Shown here: one piece after another, positions 1 to 9,396 of the stretch | Numbering within the stretch: position 1 is the stretch's first letter | Layout: each line of letters begins with the position of its first letter | From: Gemmatales bacterium | GTDB taxonomy: Bacteria > Planctomycetota > Planctomycetia > Gemmatales > HRBIN36 | DNA: 64,000 nucleotides | Assembly (NCBI GenBank): GCA_025060195.1 | Contig: JANXCQ010000011.1 | Span: forward strand, 56,136-120,135 | Direction of reading: 5' to 3' | Position numbers and translations under genes: made by a program | The notes under the pieces: model-generated | What the model saw: only the letters and a program-made list of their open reading frames with translations | The model's database searches: none | Told to the model about the DNA's origin: nothing

Positions 1-1195
1 TGATATAGCGGTCGGAGAGTTCCACGGCCGCTTCAATGGCCCTGTCGGTGATCTGAACACGATGGTGGGCCTCGTAACGGTCGCGCAGCCCCTTGAGAAT
101 TTCGATGGTTTCCTGCTTGGTGGGCGGATTGACAATAATCTGCTGGAAGCGGCGCTCCAAAGCGCCGTCTTTCTCGATATACTTGCGATATTCATCGAGC
201 GTGGTCGCCCCGATGCACTGGATTTCACCGCGTGCCAGTGCGGGCTTCAGGACGTTGCTGGCGTCAATGGCACCTTCGGCACCCCCTGCGCCCACCAGCG
301 TGTGCAGTTCATCAATGAAAAGAATGACATTGCGTGCGCGGCGGACTTCGTTCATGACCGCCTTGATACGTTCCTCGAACTGACCGCGATACTTGGTGCC
401 CGCGACCATCATGGCCAAGTCCAACACGACGATACGACGGTCGCGCAGAAGTTCAGGCACATTACCTTCCACAATCATCTGGGCTAAGCCTTCGACAATG
501 GCAGTTTTGCCCACGCCTGCTTCGCCCAACAGAACGGGGTTGTTTTTAGTGCGACGGCTCAGGACTTGAATGACGCGTTCGATTTCGTTCTGGCGTCCGA
601 TGACCGGATCGAGCTTGCCCTGCCTAGCCAACTCAGTCAGGTCTCGGCCAAAAGAGTCCAGCGCTGGGGTCTTGGAACGGCTGGTGCGTGCGGAGGCGGC
701 CCGTTCGCCACTGCTTTCCATGGGATCTGCTGGCATTTCATGCCCCAGGAGATTCAAGACTTCCTCGCGGACTTCTTCCAGACGCAGACCCAGGTTCCGC
801 AATACCTGAGCCGCCACACCTTCTTCTTCCCGCAACAATCCCAGTAACAAGTGCTCCGTGCCGACATAGTTATGATTCAGTTGCCGGGCTTCCTCGATAG
901 CATATTCAATCACTTTCTTGGCCCGGGGCGTGTATGGGAGCTTTCCCATGCTGACCATTTCCGTGCCGCTCTGAACCAAGCGCTCCACCTCTTGGCGGAT
1001 CTTCCGTAAATCCACGTCGAGATTTTTTAGGACGTTAGCGGCAACGCCCGAGCCTTCCTTGACCAGCCCCAGCAGAATGTGTTCCGTGCCGATGTATTCA
1101 TGATTGAGGCGCTGGGCCTCCTGGTTCGCCAGTTGCATCACCTTTCTGGCGCGATCAGTAAACCGTTCGAACATTCTTCCTTCGCCCATGCTCAT
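1..1195 (-). CDS. clpC: ATP-dependent Clp protease ATPase subunit ClpC (partial)
   Basis: This is the N-terminal part of a ClpC-type AAA+ unfoldase, which unfolds substrates and feeds them to ClpP in the cytoplasm. The gene runs off the left edge, so about 398 codons are visible. The protein begins [19 protein letters not shown]. Two Clp-N repeats follow ([14 protein letters not shown] near residue 35 and [14 protein letters not shown] near residue 110). The first AAA domain then appears with Walker [10 protein letters not shown] and Walker [17 protein letters not shown] sits upstream of the ATG at 1195. An in-frame ATG at 1174, before FERFTD, matches the usual ClpC start and is an alternative. 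No frame damage is visible. Confidence 0.95.
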   Translation of the reverse strand, partial: MSMGEGRMFERFTDRARKVMQLANQEAQRLNHEYIGTEHILLGLVKEGSGVAANVLKNLDVDLRKIRQEVERLVQSGTEMVSMGKLPYTPRAKKVIEYAIEEARQLNHNYVGTEHLLLGLLREEEGVAAQVLRNLGLRLEEVREEVLNLLGHEMPADPMESSGERAASARTSRSKTPALDSFGRDLTELARQGKLDPVIGRQNEIERVIQVLSRRTKNNPVLLGEAGVGKTAIVEGLAQMIVEGNVPELLRDRRIVVLDLAMMVAGTKYRGQFEERIKAVMNEVRRARNVILFIDELHTLVGAGGAEGAIDASNVLKPALARGEIQCIGATTLDEYRKYIEKDGALERRFQQIIVNPPTKQETIEILKGLRDRYEAHHRVQITDRAIEAAVELSDRYI

Positions 1196-1352
1196 GGCAG
1201 TTCACCTTAGTTGCTCGGAAATAGCGGCAAGTGGCTGGGCTATCGACCTAGGGACCACCTGCCTTCTTGCCGTCCATTGAGATTATACGTTGCTCCTATT
1301 TTTCAGACGAGTTACGGTACTATACGCGGCGTTGACGATTGTAAAAAGATAG

Positions 1353-1369
1353 CGCCTTTTGACAAGGCG
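1353..1369 (-). terminator. Possible terminator of gpsA
   Basis: A perfect 6-bp stem (CGCCTT/AAGGCG) with a 5-nt loop lies 25-41 nt past the gpsA stop codon. Read on the minus strand, a run of five T follows after four other bases. The T run is offset, so this is a weak rho-independent terminator candidate. Confidence 0.35.
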
Positions 1370-1393
1370 GACTGAAAGAGGTTATTATTGCAG

Positions 1394-2395
1394 CTAATAC
1401 TCGGGCATTGGCTCGCGGTGCATGAGATCCCGCAACGCTTGGAGGGGAGGTTTGTCCTCGTATAAGATGCGGTAAACTTCGGTGCTGATGGGCATCTCCA
1501 GTCCCAGTTGACTAGCGTGATGATAAACAGCGTGGCAGGTCCAGATGCCCTCAGCGGTTTGCTGCATGGTGTGGAGAATGTCTGCCAGTTTCTGCCCTTG
1601 ACCGATAGCTCGACCAACCCGCAGATTGCGACCGTGCACACTGGTGCACGTAGTAATCAGATCGCCAATGCCCGCCAAACCGTACACTGTTTCGGCTCGG
1701 CCGCCATGGGCTTCCACGAAGCGTCTCATTTCGACCAAGGCACGTGTCAATAGGGCAGCCTTGGCGTTATCTCCCAGCCCGAGGCCGTCACTGATGCCCG
1801 CAGCGATGGCGATAATGTTTTTCAAAGCGCCACACAATTCAACTCCTACTGGATCGGGATTGGTGTAAACGCGCAGACGTTCGGTCATAAAGAGAAGCTG
1901 AACGGTCTGGGCCCAGGATTTGTCGTAGCTGGCCACTACGACGCTCGCTGGTAAGCCACGGCTGATTTCCTCTGCGTGGCTAGGACCTGCCAGGACGGCG
2001 TACGAGCGTGGGCCAAGGATTTCGGCCATGATTTGGGTCGGCCGCAGGAACGTGCCTTGTTCGATCCCCTTAATCACGCTCACGATGGCGGCGGAGTTGG
2101 ATCGAAGAGTGTCGGCATTCCGCAGTAAAGTTGCTCGCAAATACAAGGTGGGAATCGCTAGCACTAACGTATCGGCGTGGTTCACTGCTTCACCGAGGTC
2201 TAGGGTCAGGTGGATATTCTCCGGAATCCGCACGCCAGGTAGGTAACGAACACTTTCGCGGTGCTGTTGCACCAGCCGACCGTAGTCTTCCAATGGACTC
2301 CAGATCGTTACCCGCAGTTCCGGCTTACTCGCGAGGACAAGCGCACAGGCCGTTCCCATCGCTCCATCGCCGAGAACGGTGATGTGCCTGATCAC
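1394..2395 (-). CDS. gpsA: Glycerol-3-phosphate dehydrogenase [NAD(P)+]
   Basis: This enzyme reduces dihydroxyacetone phosphate to sn-glycerol-3-phosphate, the backbone precursor of membrane phospholipids. It is a soluble 333-residue protein of normal family length. The N-terminal Rossmann motif GDGAMG lies near residues 9-14. SVIKGIEQGT, the catalytic lysine segment GALKNIIAIAAGI near residue 190, and the C-terminal helical domain with GLAGIGDLITTC are all present. The start is GTG at 2395, supported by a strong AGGAGG 8 nt upstream. It stands alone on the minus strand between clpC and a Gfo/Idh/MocA gene. Confidence 0.96.
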   Translation of the reverse strand: MIRHITVLGDGAMGTACALVLASKPELRVTIWSPLEDYGRLVQQHRESVRYLPGVRIPENIHLTLDLGEAVNHADTLVLAIPTLYLRATLLRNADTLRSNSAAIVSVIKGIEQGTFLRPTQIMAEILGPRSYAVLAGPSHAEEISRGLPASVVVASYDKSWAQTVQLLFMTERLRVYTNPDPVGVELCGALKNIIAIAAGISDGLGLGDNAKAALLTRALVEMRRFVEAHGGRAETVYGLAGIGDLITTCTSVHGRNLRVGRAIGQGQKLADILHTMQQTAEGIWTCHAVYHHASQLGLEMPISTEVYRILYEDKPPLQALRDLMHREPMPEY

Positions 2396-2568
2396 AGGGT
2401 ATCCCTCCTGAGGTCAGCTTTTCGTAACAACAGTCCAGTTCAATCGAAGTTAAACCATGAGCATCTCAGGACCTGTCGCTTCTAAGCTGAGCGTTATCAG
2501 GTCTGGGGCAAGAGTGGCTGGTCGCTGCATCGCCCTTGAGCGAGACCATCGGAGGTACAGGGTAGGCA

Positions 2569-3909
2569 TCAAACAAACGGAGTAACGCCGGGTTTGGCGA
2601 CGGGCGGCACTGGCAGCGGACCAAATTCGTATTTCGGAGGTGTCAGCTCTTCTTTGGAGTTATAGGCCATTTCCCAGGTAATCAACTTACCGGTGTAAGT
2701 CGCCATGCGCCCCATGATGGCCATCAGGGTGCTTTTCGCCATCCAGTCGCCGTCGTTAATCGGCCGGCCGGCGCGGATGCTGGCGAGCATTTCGTCCAGT
2801 TCGTTCTGGTACATGTCATCCCGGCCCCGTACCGCTTGCCGCGACGACCAAAGACGCTTACCTTGCCGAGATAGCAGGATACCATCACTGCGCGACGCTT
2901 GAATGTCGCACGTTCCCTGCGTGCCGAAGATCTGATCGGAGACATCGTAATGCGTGTTGTTCTGTTGTCGGCAAAAGCTGTACAGCCGCACGCCATTGGC
3001 GAATTCATACACCACGGCGTGGTGATCGAAAATGTGGCCGTAATCGGGTTCCACTCGAACCTGGCGTCCCCCCATACCCCAACACCGAACCGGATATTGG
3101 TTCCCCATGGCCCAAGCCATTTTGTCCAGGCTATGGATGTGTTGCTCGACGATGTGATCGCCTGACAACCAGGTGAAATAAAGCCAGTTGCGACACTGCC
3201 ATTCCATGTCCGACCAGCCGTATTTCTGTTTCTCCGCTAACGTTCGCACCCAAAGATAGCCCACGTTATAGGTGCACTGCATGGTAACGATGTCGCCGAT
3301 GGCCCCGTCGTGGACGCGTTTCATGGTCTCGCGCATGCCGTGGTGATAGCGCCAGCATAACCCCGATACAACTGCTAAGCCCTTTTGTTTCGCCAATTCG
3401 CAAGCGGCGAGCACTTTGCGTACTCCGGGCGCGTCCACGGCTACGGGCTTTTCCGCAAAGATGTGCTTGCCCGCTTCGACGGCGGCCTGGAGATGAGCAG
3501 GTCGGAAATGGGGCGGCGTGCAGAGTAACACTATATCCACGCCGCTACTCAATAATTCCCGATAAGCGTTGAATCCGACGAAACAACGATCAGGGGTGAC
3601 CTCGACCTGCTTATTGATTTCCGGGTTGCTTTTCAGGGTATTGAGGCTATTCTCGAGACGGTCGCGGAAAAGGTCGGCCAGGGCAACGAGGCGTGTGTGA
3701 GGATCGGCGCGCAGGCAGTTGTAGGCAGCGCCTGTACCTCGGCCGCCGCAACCGATCAGTCCGACTTTCAGAACGTCGCTACCCGTGAGGTGAACTGCTG
3801 GTACGTCTTCCCATGGGCGCAAGGTGGCCATAGCTGCGGCGGTGCCGGCTGCGGTGGTTCGCAGGAACTCGCGACGCGTCGCGGCAGCAGTCCGGTTCGC
3901 TTGATTCAT
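2569..3909 (-). CDS. Gfo/Idh/MocA family oxidoreductase, Tat-exported
   Basis: This is an NAD(P)-dependent sugar or polyol oxidoreductase of the Gfo/Idh/MocA family; the substrate is unknown. It is 446 residues from the ATG at 3909, which has AGGAG 7 nt upstream. An in-frame upstream extension to 4035 exists but lacks comparable support. The N-terminus carries a twin-arginine signal (TRREFLRTT) and a short hydrophobic Ala/Thr stretch, so export is likely. The Rossmann motif GLIGCGGRGTGAAYN and the family EKPVAVD segment follow. Planctomycetes carry many such exported paralogues, generally linked to polysaccharide use. No partner gene is adjacent. Confidence 0.9.
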   Translation of the reverse strand: MNQANRTAAATRREFLRTTAAGTAAAMATLRPWEDVPAVHLTGSDVLKVGLIGCGGRGTGAAYNCLRADPHTRLVALADLFRDRLENSLNTLKSNPEINKQVEVTPDRCFVGFNAYRELLSSGVDIVLLCTPPHFRPAHLQAAVEAGKHIFAEKPVAVDAPGVRKVLAACELAKQKGLAVVSGLCWRYHHGMRETMKRVHDGAIGDIVTMQCTYNVGYLWVRTLAEKQKYGWSDMEWQCRNWLYFTWLSGDHIVEQHIHSLDKMAWAMGNQYPVRCWGMGGRQVRVEPDYGHIFDHHAVVYEFANGVRLYSFCRQQNNTHYDVSDQIFGTQGTCDIQASRSDGILLSRQGKRLWSSRQAVRGRDDMYQNELDEMLASIRAGRPINDGDWMAKSTLMAIMGRMATYTGKLITWEMAYNSKEELTPPKYEFGPLPVPPVAKPGVTPFV

Positions 3910-4221
3910 AGCAACTCCTCTTGTGTGAGCCGTTCGGAAAAATTCCATTGCGCAGTAGTAATAAGCTATATCCACGTTGCCATTAAGGCAATCGCGGTGC
4001 CGAGGAGTTTTAGTCAATTCGGCAACTAACTGCATCAGCCGTTCCTATGGGCGCTATGCGATTCCCCGTGCCTTGAACCGTATATTGTTTCCCGGCCTCA
4101 GGTGAGCCAGAAATTTTGCCGATAGCAGTTGCTCCTTGGGTCGGGCGGAGTATGTATATTGGCAACGCGGTGCCGACAAATGTAACAGTTAGTTGTCAGA
4201 GCGAAAATGAGGAATCTCCCG

Positions 4222-5739
4222 ATGACCAACGAGACCCCTGGCACTCCCGCTTATTTACGTACCGCCAGCCCGGTTCCCGCGGAGAAGCGTGCCCCGTGGT
4301 ACGTGAACACGGCTCCTGCTTATGCGGGGATTTTTTTGTGGATTGCTTTTTATGACCAGTTGGGCGAGGGACTGCGTTACGGCGGGTTATGGGCCTTGCT
4401 CATCGGCACTGTGATCGCGGGCGCCGCGTGCCACTTGCTCTTCTATTACGTGCCCGGCTTGTTAGGTATGCAGACCGGCCTGCCGCTTTACATCGTGGGA
4501 ACGAGCACCTTCGGCGCGAAAGGCGGATTCGTCATTCCAGGTTTCTTCATGGGGCTGCTGCAAATCGGCTGGTATAGTGTGGCGACGTATTATGCGACGA
4601 AACTGATTCTCAATGGCGTCGGTTTTCCTGCGATTACCCCTTACGGGATTATCGAGGACGCCAGCGCCTTTGGACTGTCGGCCGAACAGGTGGCGCCCCG
4701 TTTTGATCCGCTCTTCATGGGCATGGCTCTGGTCTGGGGATATGCCTTTGCGCTGATCGGGGGACTGGGTATCAGTTACGTAGCCAAGGTAGCCCAATTT
4801 TTTCCCATTGTGCCGATTCTGCTCTTACTGGTAGGCGCGTTGCAAGCCTTGATCTACGGCGATTTCACTAAGTTTGCGGAAATGCAAAGGCAGGCTCAGG
4901 TGGATACTGTGGACTACGTGAACATCGGCACACTGTTTATCGTCCAGATGGTAGTAGGATTCTTTGGTACGGCGGGGGCAGTGGGTGCCGACTTTTGTTC
5001 TAACAATCGTCATGAGGATGACGTCAAATGGGGCGGCGTGTTCGGGATTTGGGTGCCGATCATTTTCACCGCTGGGCTGGCGATCATCACCGTGGCCGGC
5101 GCCTTCGGCGCAGCGGGCGGAGATTTCAATAAGATGTCGCTGCGTTATGGCGACGCCCTGGCCATGCTCAACACTTCCAACGGCCAGCCCAACTGGTTGG
5201 CTAAGATCATGCTGATTCTGTTTGCCATTGGCTCGATGGCACCGGCATGCTTTTGCTCGTTCATCATCGGAAACAGTCTTTCGACCATGTTGGCCAAACC
5301 GCAGGCGCGCGTGCCTATCACCTTAGCGGGGGCGACCGTGGGTATCCTCATCGCGATCACAGGGGCGTCGGCGCAGCTGGCCCCGTATTTTGGCCTGATC
5401 GGAGCCAGTTTTGGTCCCGTAATCGGAGCCATGATCGCCGATTTCGCCCTCAGTGGCGGGCGCTGGTCAGGGCCACGCGAGGGGATCAACTGGGCCGGGT
5501 ATGGCGCCTGGCTGATCGGCTTTCTGGTTGGCATCAGCAATAACGACATGGTCGGCAAACTATTCGGACTTGACACCGCAGGCTGGTGGCGTCACTGGCG
5601 TGCGCATCCCACAGGAGTCTACTCCTTGTTGACAGGCATAGTGGCCTACTATTTATTAGCTCGGTTTCTCGGCGTGCCCGCTCGCTTGCACGTGCCGGGA
5701 CTCATGTCGGCCGGCAGCGCACCGCCTCAAGGCCAATAG
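4222..5739 (+). CDS. NCS1-type purine/cytosine permease
   Basis: This is a 505-residue inner-membrane permease resembling the NCS1 (purine-cytosine permease/CodB) family, with about 12 hydrophobic segments. The start at 4222 (MTNETPG) is preferred over the in-frame ATG at 4207, because GAGGAA lies 7 nt before 4222 and the upstream ATG has no clear site. The soluble N-terminus is followed by the first membrane helix at APAYAGIFLWIAFYDQLGEG. It is followed by hpt and adenine deaminase on the same strand, which suggests it imports a purine base such as adenine or hypoxanthine. The substrate is inferred from context only. Confidence 0.82.
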   Translation: MTNETPGTPAYLRTASPVPAEKRAPWYVNTAPAYAGIFLWIAFYDQLGEGLRYGGLWALLIGTVIAGAACHLLFYYVPGLLGMQTGLPLYIVGTSTFGAKGGFVIPGFFMGLLQIGWYSVATYYATKLILNGVGFPAITPYGIIEDASAFGLSAEQVAPRFDPLFMGMALVWGYAFALIGGLGISYVAKVAQFFPIVPILLLLVGALQALIYGDFTKFAEMQRQAQVDTVDYVNIGTLFIVQMVVGFFGTAGAVGADFCSNNRHEDDVKWGGVFGIWVPIIFTAGLAIITVAGAFGAAGGDFNKMSLRYGDALAMLNTSNGQPNWLAKIMLILFAIGSMAPACFCSFIIGNSLSTMLAKPQARVPITLAGATVGILIAITGASAQLAPYFGLIGASFGPVIGAMIADFALSGGRWSGPREGINWAGYGAWLIGFLVGISNNDMVGKLFGLDTAGWWRHWRAHPTGVYSLLTGIVAYYLLARFLGVPARLHVPGLMSAGSAPPQGQ

Positions 5740-5905
5740 CACATTTATCGCCTTGTTAGTCAATTGAATCGTCCGCCCCGGCACCCATGGCGATGGGGCG
5801 TACTCTCTATGCCATTTTCGCTAGAGATACTGCGCTGTAAGCTGAAAGTACCAGGGCGAATGATGTACTTGGCCTAGTCAGTCGTGTCGGAAAGAAATTG
5901 TCATC

Positions 5906-6451
5906 ATGCGTTCGCTCGAGCCGAAGCTGCGCCCGCTCATTGGCGCTGAACAAATCCGCCAGCGGATTCGCGAGCTCGCTCAGGAGATTCGCCGCGATTA
6001 TGCTCAACAATATCCCGTGCTGGTCGGAGTGCTGAAAGGAGCGTTCGTCTTCCTCGCCGATTTGGTTCGTGAATTGCGCATACCCGTGGAGTGTGATTTC
6101 GTCAAAATTTCCAGTTACGGGCAAAACACCGAAACCTCGGGGCAAATTACCCTGCAACTGGACACGACCATTCCGCTCGCGGGCCGACATGTCCTGGTCG
6201 TCGAAGACATCGTAGATACGGGCCTGACCACGGCTTGGCTCATCGAGCACCTAAAAAAGAAGACACCGGCCAGCCTACGGGTCTGCGCATTGCTCGATAA
6301 GCCCGCCCGCCGACGTTTGCAAGTGCCGATTGATTATGTCGGCTTCCGAATTCCCGACCGTTTCGTGGTCGGGTACGGTATCGACTGTGCCGAGGCTTTC
6401 CGCGAACTTGACTACATCGGTTACGTGGCCCAAGAGGAGACCGCGCCATGA
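5906..6451 (+). CDS. hpt: Hypoxanthine phosphoribosyltransferase
   Basis: The enzyme converts hypoxanthine (and often guanine) plus PRPP to the nucleotide in purine salvage. The 181-residue length is normal. The PRPP-binding loop VVEDIVDTGLT lies near residues 100-110. The early PVLVGVLKGAFVFLADLVRE segment and the C-terminal VGFRIPDRFVVGYGID segment, which contacts the base, are also present. GGAAAG lies upstream of the ATG. The stop overlaps the adenine deaminase start (ATGA), so the two are probably translationally coupled: adenine is deaminated to hypoxanthine, which this enzyme then captures. Confidence 0.95.
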   Translation: MRSLEPKLRPLIGAEQIRQRIRELAQEIRRDYAQQYPVLVGVLKGAFVFLADLVRELRIPVECDFVKISSYGQNTETSGQITLQLDTTIPLAGRHVLVVEDIVDTGLTTAWLIEHLKKKTPASLRVCALLDKPARRRLQVPIDYVGFRIPDRFVVGYGIDCAEAFRELDYIGYVAQEETAP

Positions 6452-8196
6452 GCGAGGTTGTGTCGGACTCGTCCGAATTAGCACGCCTGCAACGACGCAT
6501 TCGCGTCGCTCTAGGACAAGAGCCGGGCGACTTACTCCTGACCCAGGCTCAGGTGGTCAATGTGTTTACCTGTCGCACCGAGATGGCCAACATCGTTGTG
6601 GCTGACGGTTACATCGCGGGCGTAGGCACCGCTTCGTGGTCCGCGCGACAAGTGGTGGATTTGCAAGGGCAATACGTGTTACCTGGATTGATAGATTCCC
6701 ACATGCACCTGGAAAGTACGTTACTTTTGCCGAGCGAATTAGCCCGATTAGCAGTGCCTCACGGCACGGCGGCCACGATTTCGGATTCCCATGAGATTGG
6801 CAACGTGCTTGGCGTTCGCGGGATCGAACTTCTTATTCAAGCTAGCATGGGTCTGCCTCTGGACGTGTACTTTATGGCGTCATCTTGCGTGCCCGCCACG
6901 GCTTGGGAAGATGCGGGGGCAAGCATCGGGGCTGGGGAGATTGCCAGTTTATTGCGGCACGACCGTGTCCTGGGGCTGGCCGAAGTGATGGACCTGCCTG
7001 CGGTGTGGAACGGCTCCGCCTACATGCTGGAGAAAATCCTGACCGCCCAACGGCAGAAGCCCGTCATTGACGGTCATGCCCCGAATGTCACGGGCTTATC
7101 TCTGCAGGCCTACGTCGCCGCTGGGATGCGGGCCGACCACGAGTCTTCCACCGTGGAAGAAGCGCGTGAGAAAGCCCGGCTTGGTATGTTAGTCCAAATC
7201 CGCGACGGTTCGATTGCCCATAATCTCGACACCCTGCTGCCCCGAGTCGTTTCCGGGGAGTTAGGCGACCGCTGGACTTTGGTTACTGATGACATTTTGC
7301 CCGATGACTTACGCCAATGGGGGCACCTCGATTATTTGCTGCGTCGGGCCATAGCGGCCGGGGTAGCACCAGAAGTCGCGGTGCGCCACGCCACCATAGT
7401 GCCGGCTCAACACTATGGCCTAAGCGACCGCGGAGCCATTGCCCCGTCGTACCGTGCCGATCTTGTGGTGGTGGACGACCTGCGACGCATGAACGTGCGC
7501 TTGGTTTATCACGCAGGCCAGCTAGTAGCACGCGACGGTGAATACCTCGGCCCGCCGGAGGTTCGTACAGTCCCTTGTGAAAACACAATCCGGCTGCCTC
7601 CGCTGGCCGAAGAGGCCTTCCGCCTGCGCCCCACTGGGACAACTTGTCCGGTCATCGGCATCATTCCTGGCCAACTGATTACCCGCCACGAACGGCGTTC
7701 GGTTCGACTTCGCGAAGGCGAGTGGGAGTTTTCTCCGGAGGAGGACGTAGCCCTGCTCGCCAGTATTGAGCGGCACCGCGCCAGTGGGAAAATCGGTTTA
7801 GGCTTAGTGAGCGGTTTTGGCTTTCGCCGACACGGTGCCCTAGCTTCATCAGTAGCTCACGACTCCCATAACATCATCGTCGCGGGAACCAACCCGAGCG
7901 ACATGCTGGTCGCGGTGCGCGCTTTGGCGGAAACAGGTGGCGGTTTCGTCGCCGTGGCCCAGGGACAAGTATTGGCCCGATTACCGTTATCGTTTGGTGG
8001 TTTGCTCTCGACCGAGCGGGCCGACGTTGTGTGCGAGCAACTCCGAGCGGTGCGTCAGGCGGCTCAGTCCTTAGGATGCCCTTTGGCGTGTCCCTTCGGG
8101 GCGCTTTCGTTTCTGGCTCTGCCTGTGATTCCCGAACTGAAAATCACGGCGCGCGGTGTCTTCGATGTCGTCCGACAACAATGGTTGCACCTGTGA
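6448..8196 (+). CDS. ade: Adenine deaminase
   Basis: The enzyme hydrolyses adenine to hypoxanthine and ammonia in purine salvage. It is an amidohydrolase-superfamily protein of 582 residues, typical of bacterial Ade. Metal-site motifs are visible: GLIDSHMHLESTLL near residues 77-90 and SDSHEIGNVLG near 112. Further conserved segments are IDGHAPN, the DHESST segment and VTDDILPDDL. The C-terminal domain includes GFGFRRHGALASSVAHDSHN. It overlaps hpt by 4 nt and probably shares its transcript, with the NCS1 permease upstream. Confidence 0.95.
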   Translation: MSEVVSDSSELARLQRRIRVALGQEPGDLLLTQAQVVNVFTCRTEMANIVVADGYIAGVGTASWSARQVVDLQGQYVLPGLIDSHMHLESTLLLPSELARLAVPHGTAATISDSHEIGNVLGVRGIELLIQASMGLPLDVYFMASSCVPATAWEDAGASIGAGEIASLLRHDRVLGLAEVMDLPAVWNGSAYMLEKILTAQRQKPVIDGHAPNVTGLSLQAYVAAGMRADHESSTVEEAREKARLGMLVQIRDGSIAHNLDTLLPRVVSGELGDRWTLVTDDILPDDLRQWGHLDYLLRRAIAAGVAPEVAVRHATIVPAQHYGLSDRGAIAPSYRADLVVVDDLRRMNVRLVYHAGQLVARDGEYLGPPEVRTVPCENTIRLPPLAEEAFRLRPTGTTCPVIGIIPGQLITRHERRSVRLREGEWEFSPEEDVALLASIERHRASGKIGLGLVSGFGFRRHGALASSVAHDSHNIIVAGTNPSDMLVAVRALAETGGGFVAVAQGQVLARLPLSFGGLLSTERADVVCEQLRAVRQAAQSLGCPLACPFGALSFLALPVIPELKITARGVFDVVRQQWLHL

Positions 8197-8271
8197 GACC
8201 GTTTCGAGCGAACGTGATCGACTCCGACCGACAGAGCGGATCTGCACATGCTATTTCAGGGAAACTGAGCC

Positions 8272-9105
8272 ATGGAAAAACCACTCGCGGGCTTCACCGT
8301 GGCAGTGCCCGAACATCGCCAGCTCGACGAATTCGTCAGCCTGCTGGAAGCCGAGGGGGCCAGCACGCTGCGTTGTCCGATGGTAGCGATTTTAGATAAC
8401 CCCGATGAACGGCCCGTGCTCGACTGGTTGGAAAAGCTCCTGGCAGGCCAATTTGACCTGGTCATCCTGATGACGGGCGAAGCAGTCCGGCGACTCCTCG
8501 GCTTCGCGGAACGGGCGGGTTGGCGTGATGCTTATCTTGCCGCTTTAGGCAAGACCCGCAAACTCACACGTGGCCCGAAGCCGCTTCAGGCGCTCCGAGA
8601 ACTCGGCCTGACCAGCGACATGCAAGCCGAGGCTCCGACCACGGCCGGCGTCATCGCGCGTTTAGAGCGGGAGGACCTAACGAACTTACGAATCGGTGTT
8701 ACGCTCTATGGCCAACCGAACCCGGAATTACACAATTACCTGTTACGCCGCGGTGCCCAGGTTTTTGAGGTGATGCCTTACATCTATGCGCCAGCGAGTG
8801 ATGCCGACCGGGTGGCGGAACTCATCGAACGACTGGCCCGCGGTGAGGTGGACGCTATCGCGTTCACCAGCTCGCCCCAGGTGGATCGCCTCTTCGAGGT
8901 GGCTCAGCAACGCGGCCTAGAGAAGCTCTTGCGCCAAGGACTGGAACGTACCTATGTAGCCGCTGTCGGCCCTGTCGTTCAGCAACGCCTGAGTGAGTTA
9001 GGTGTCCGCGTGGACATTGCCCCGTCTCGCGGTTTTGTCATGAAGAATTTAGTCCAGCACATGGCGCGTGCATTAGCCGCGAAGAAATCCGTCGCCCAAT
9101 CTTAG
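8272..9105 (+). CDS. hemD: Uroporphyrinogen-III synthase
   Basis: This 277-residue cytoplasmic protein resembles HemD, which closes hydroxymethylbilane to uroporphyrinogen III in tetrapyrrole synthesis. The N-terminal VAVPEHRQLDEFVSLLEAEG and the later ALRELGLTSDMQAEAPTTAG and DAIAFTSSPQVDRLFEV segments match the two-lobed fold. The sequence family is poorly conserved, so the call rests on overall pattern. AGGGA lies 9 nt before the ATG. It follows ade by 75 nt and may be co-transcribed with the purine genes, with no evident metabolic reason. No other hem genes are in the window. Confidence 0.85.
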   Translation: MEKPLAGFTVAVPEHRQLDEFVSLLEAEGASTLRCPMVAILDNPDERPVLDWLEKLLAGQFDLVILMTGEAVRRLLGFAERAGWRDAYLAALGKTRKLTRGPKPLQALRELGLTSDMQAEAPTTAGVIARLEREDLTNLRIGVTLYGQPNPELHNYLLRRGAQVFEVMPYIYAPASDADRVAELIERLARGEVDAIAFTSSPQVDRLFEVAQQRGLEKLLRQGLERTYVAAVGPVVQQRLSELGVRVDIAPSRGFVMKNLVQHMARALAAKKSVAQS

Positions 9106-9178
9106 CGTCAAGGGCACGATTGAGCCAAGGCTTCTAAAGCCCAGCTTCATGACTCCTTAGCCGATGCTGGCTTGACGC
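9105..9178. other. Inverted repeat downstream of hemD
   Basis: GCGTCAAG (9105-9112) is perfectly complementary to CTTGACGC (9171-9178), with a 58-nt interior. It begins at the hemD stop codon. It could be a transcript-end structure or a binding site. There is no T run after it, so it is not a standard intrinsic terminator. The rest of the 9106-9396 gap shows nothing else recognisable. Confidence 0.3.
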
Positions 9179-9396
9179 GGCCAACTAGTCGCCAAGAGCC
9201 TAGCCAGCTGATAGTCTGGCGGTCACGACTGCCTCGCAAGTGCGAATAAAGCACAAGTAGCTACTAAATGCTCCAGGGGTAGCATGGAGAACGCTCAACA
9301 CTCATTTATACTTGCTCGACGAAATGTATATAACCTGCTAAGTCCACTAAGCCTATTGCTATGTCATCCTGATGAAATGGTGAAATGAGGTGATTG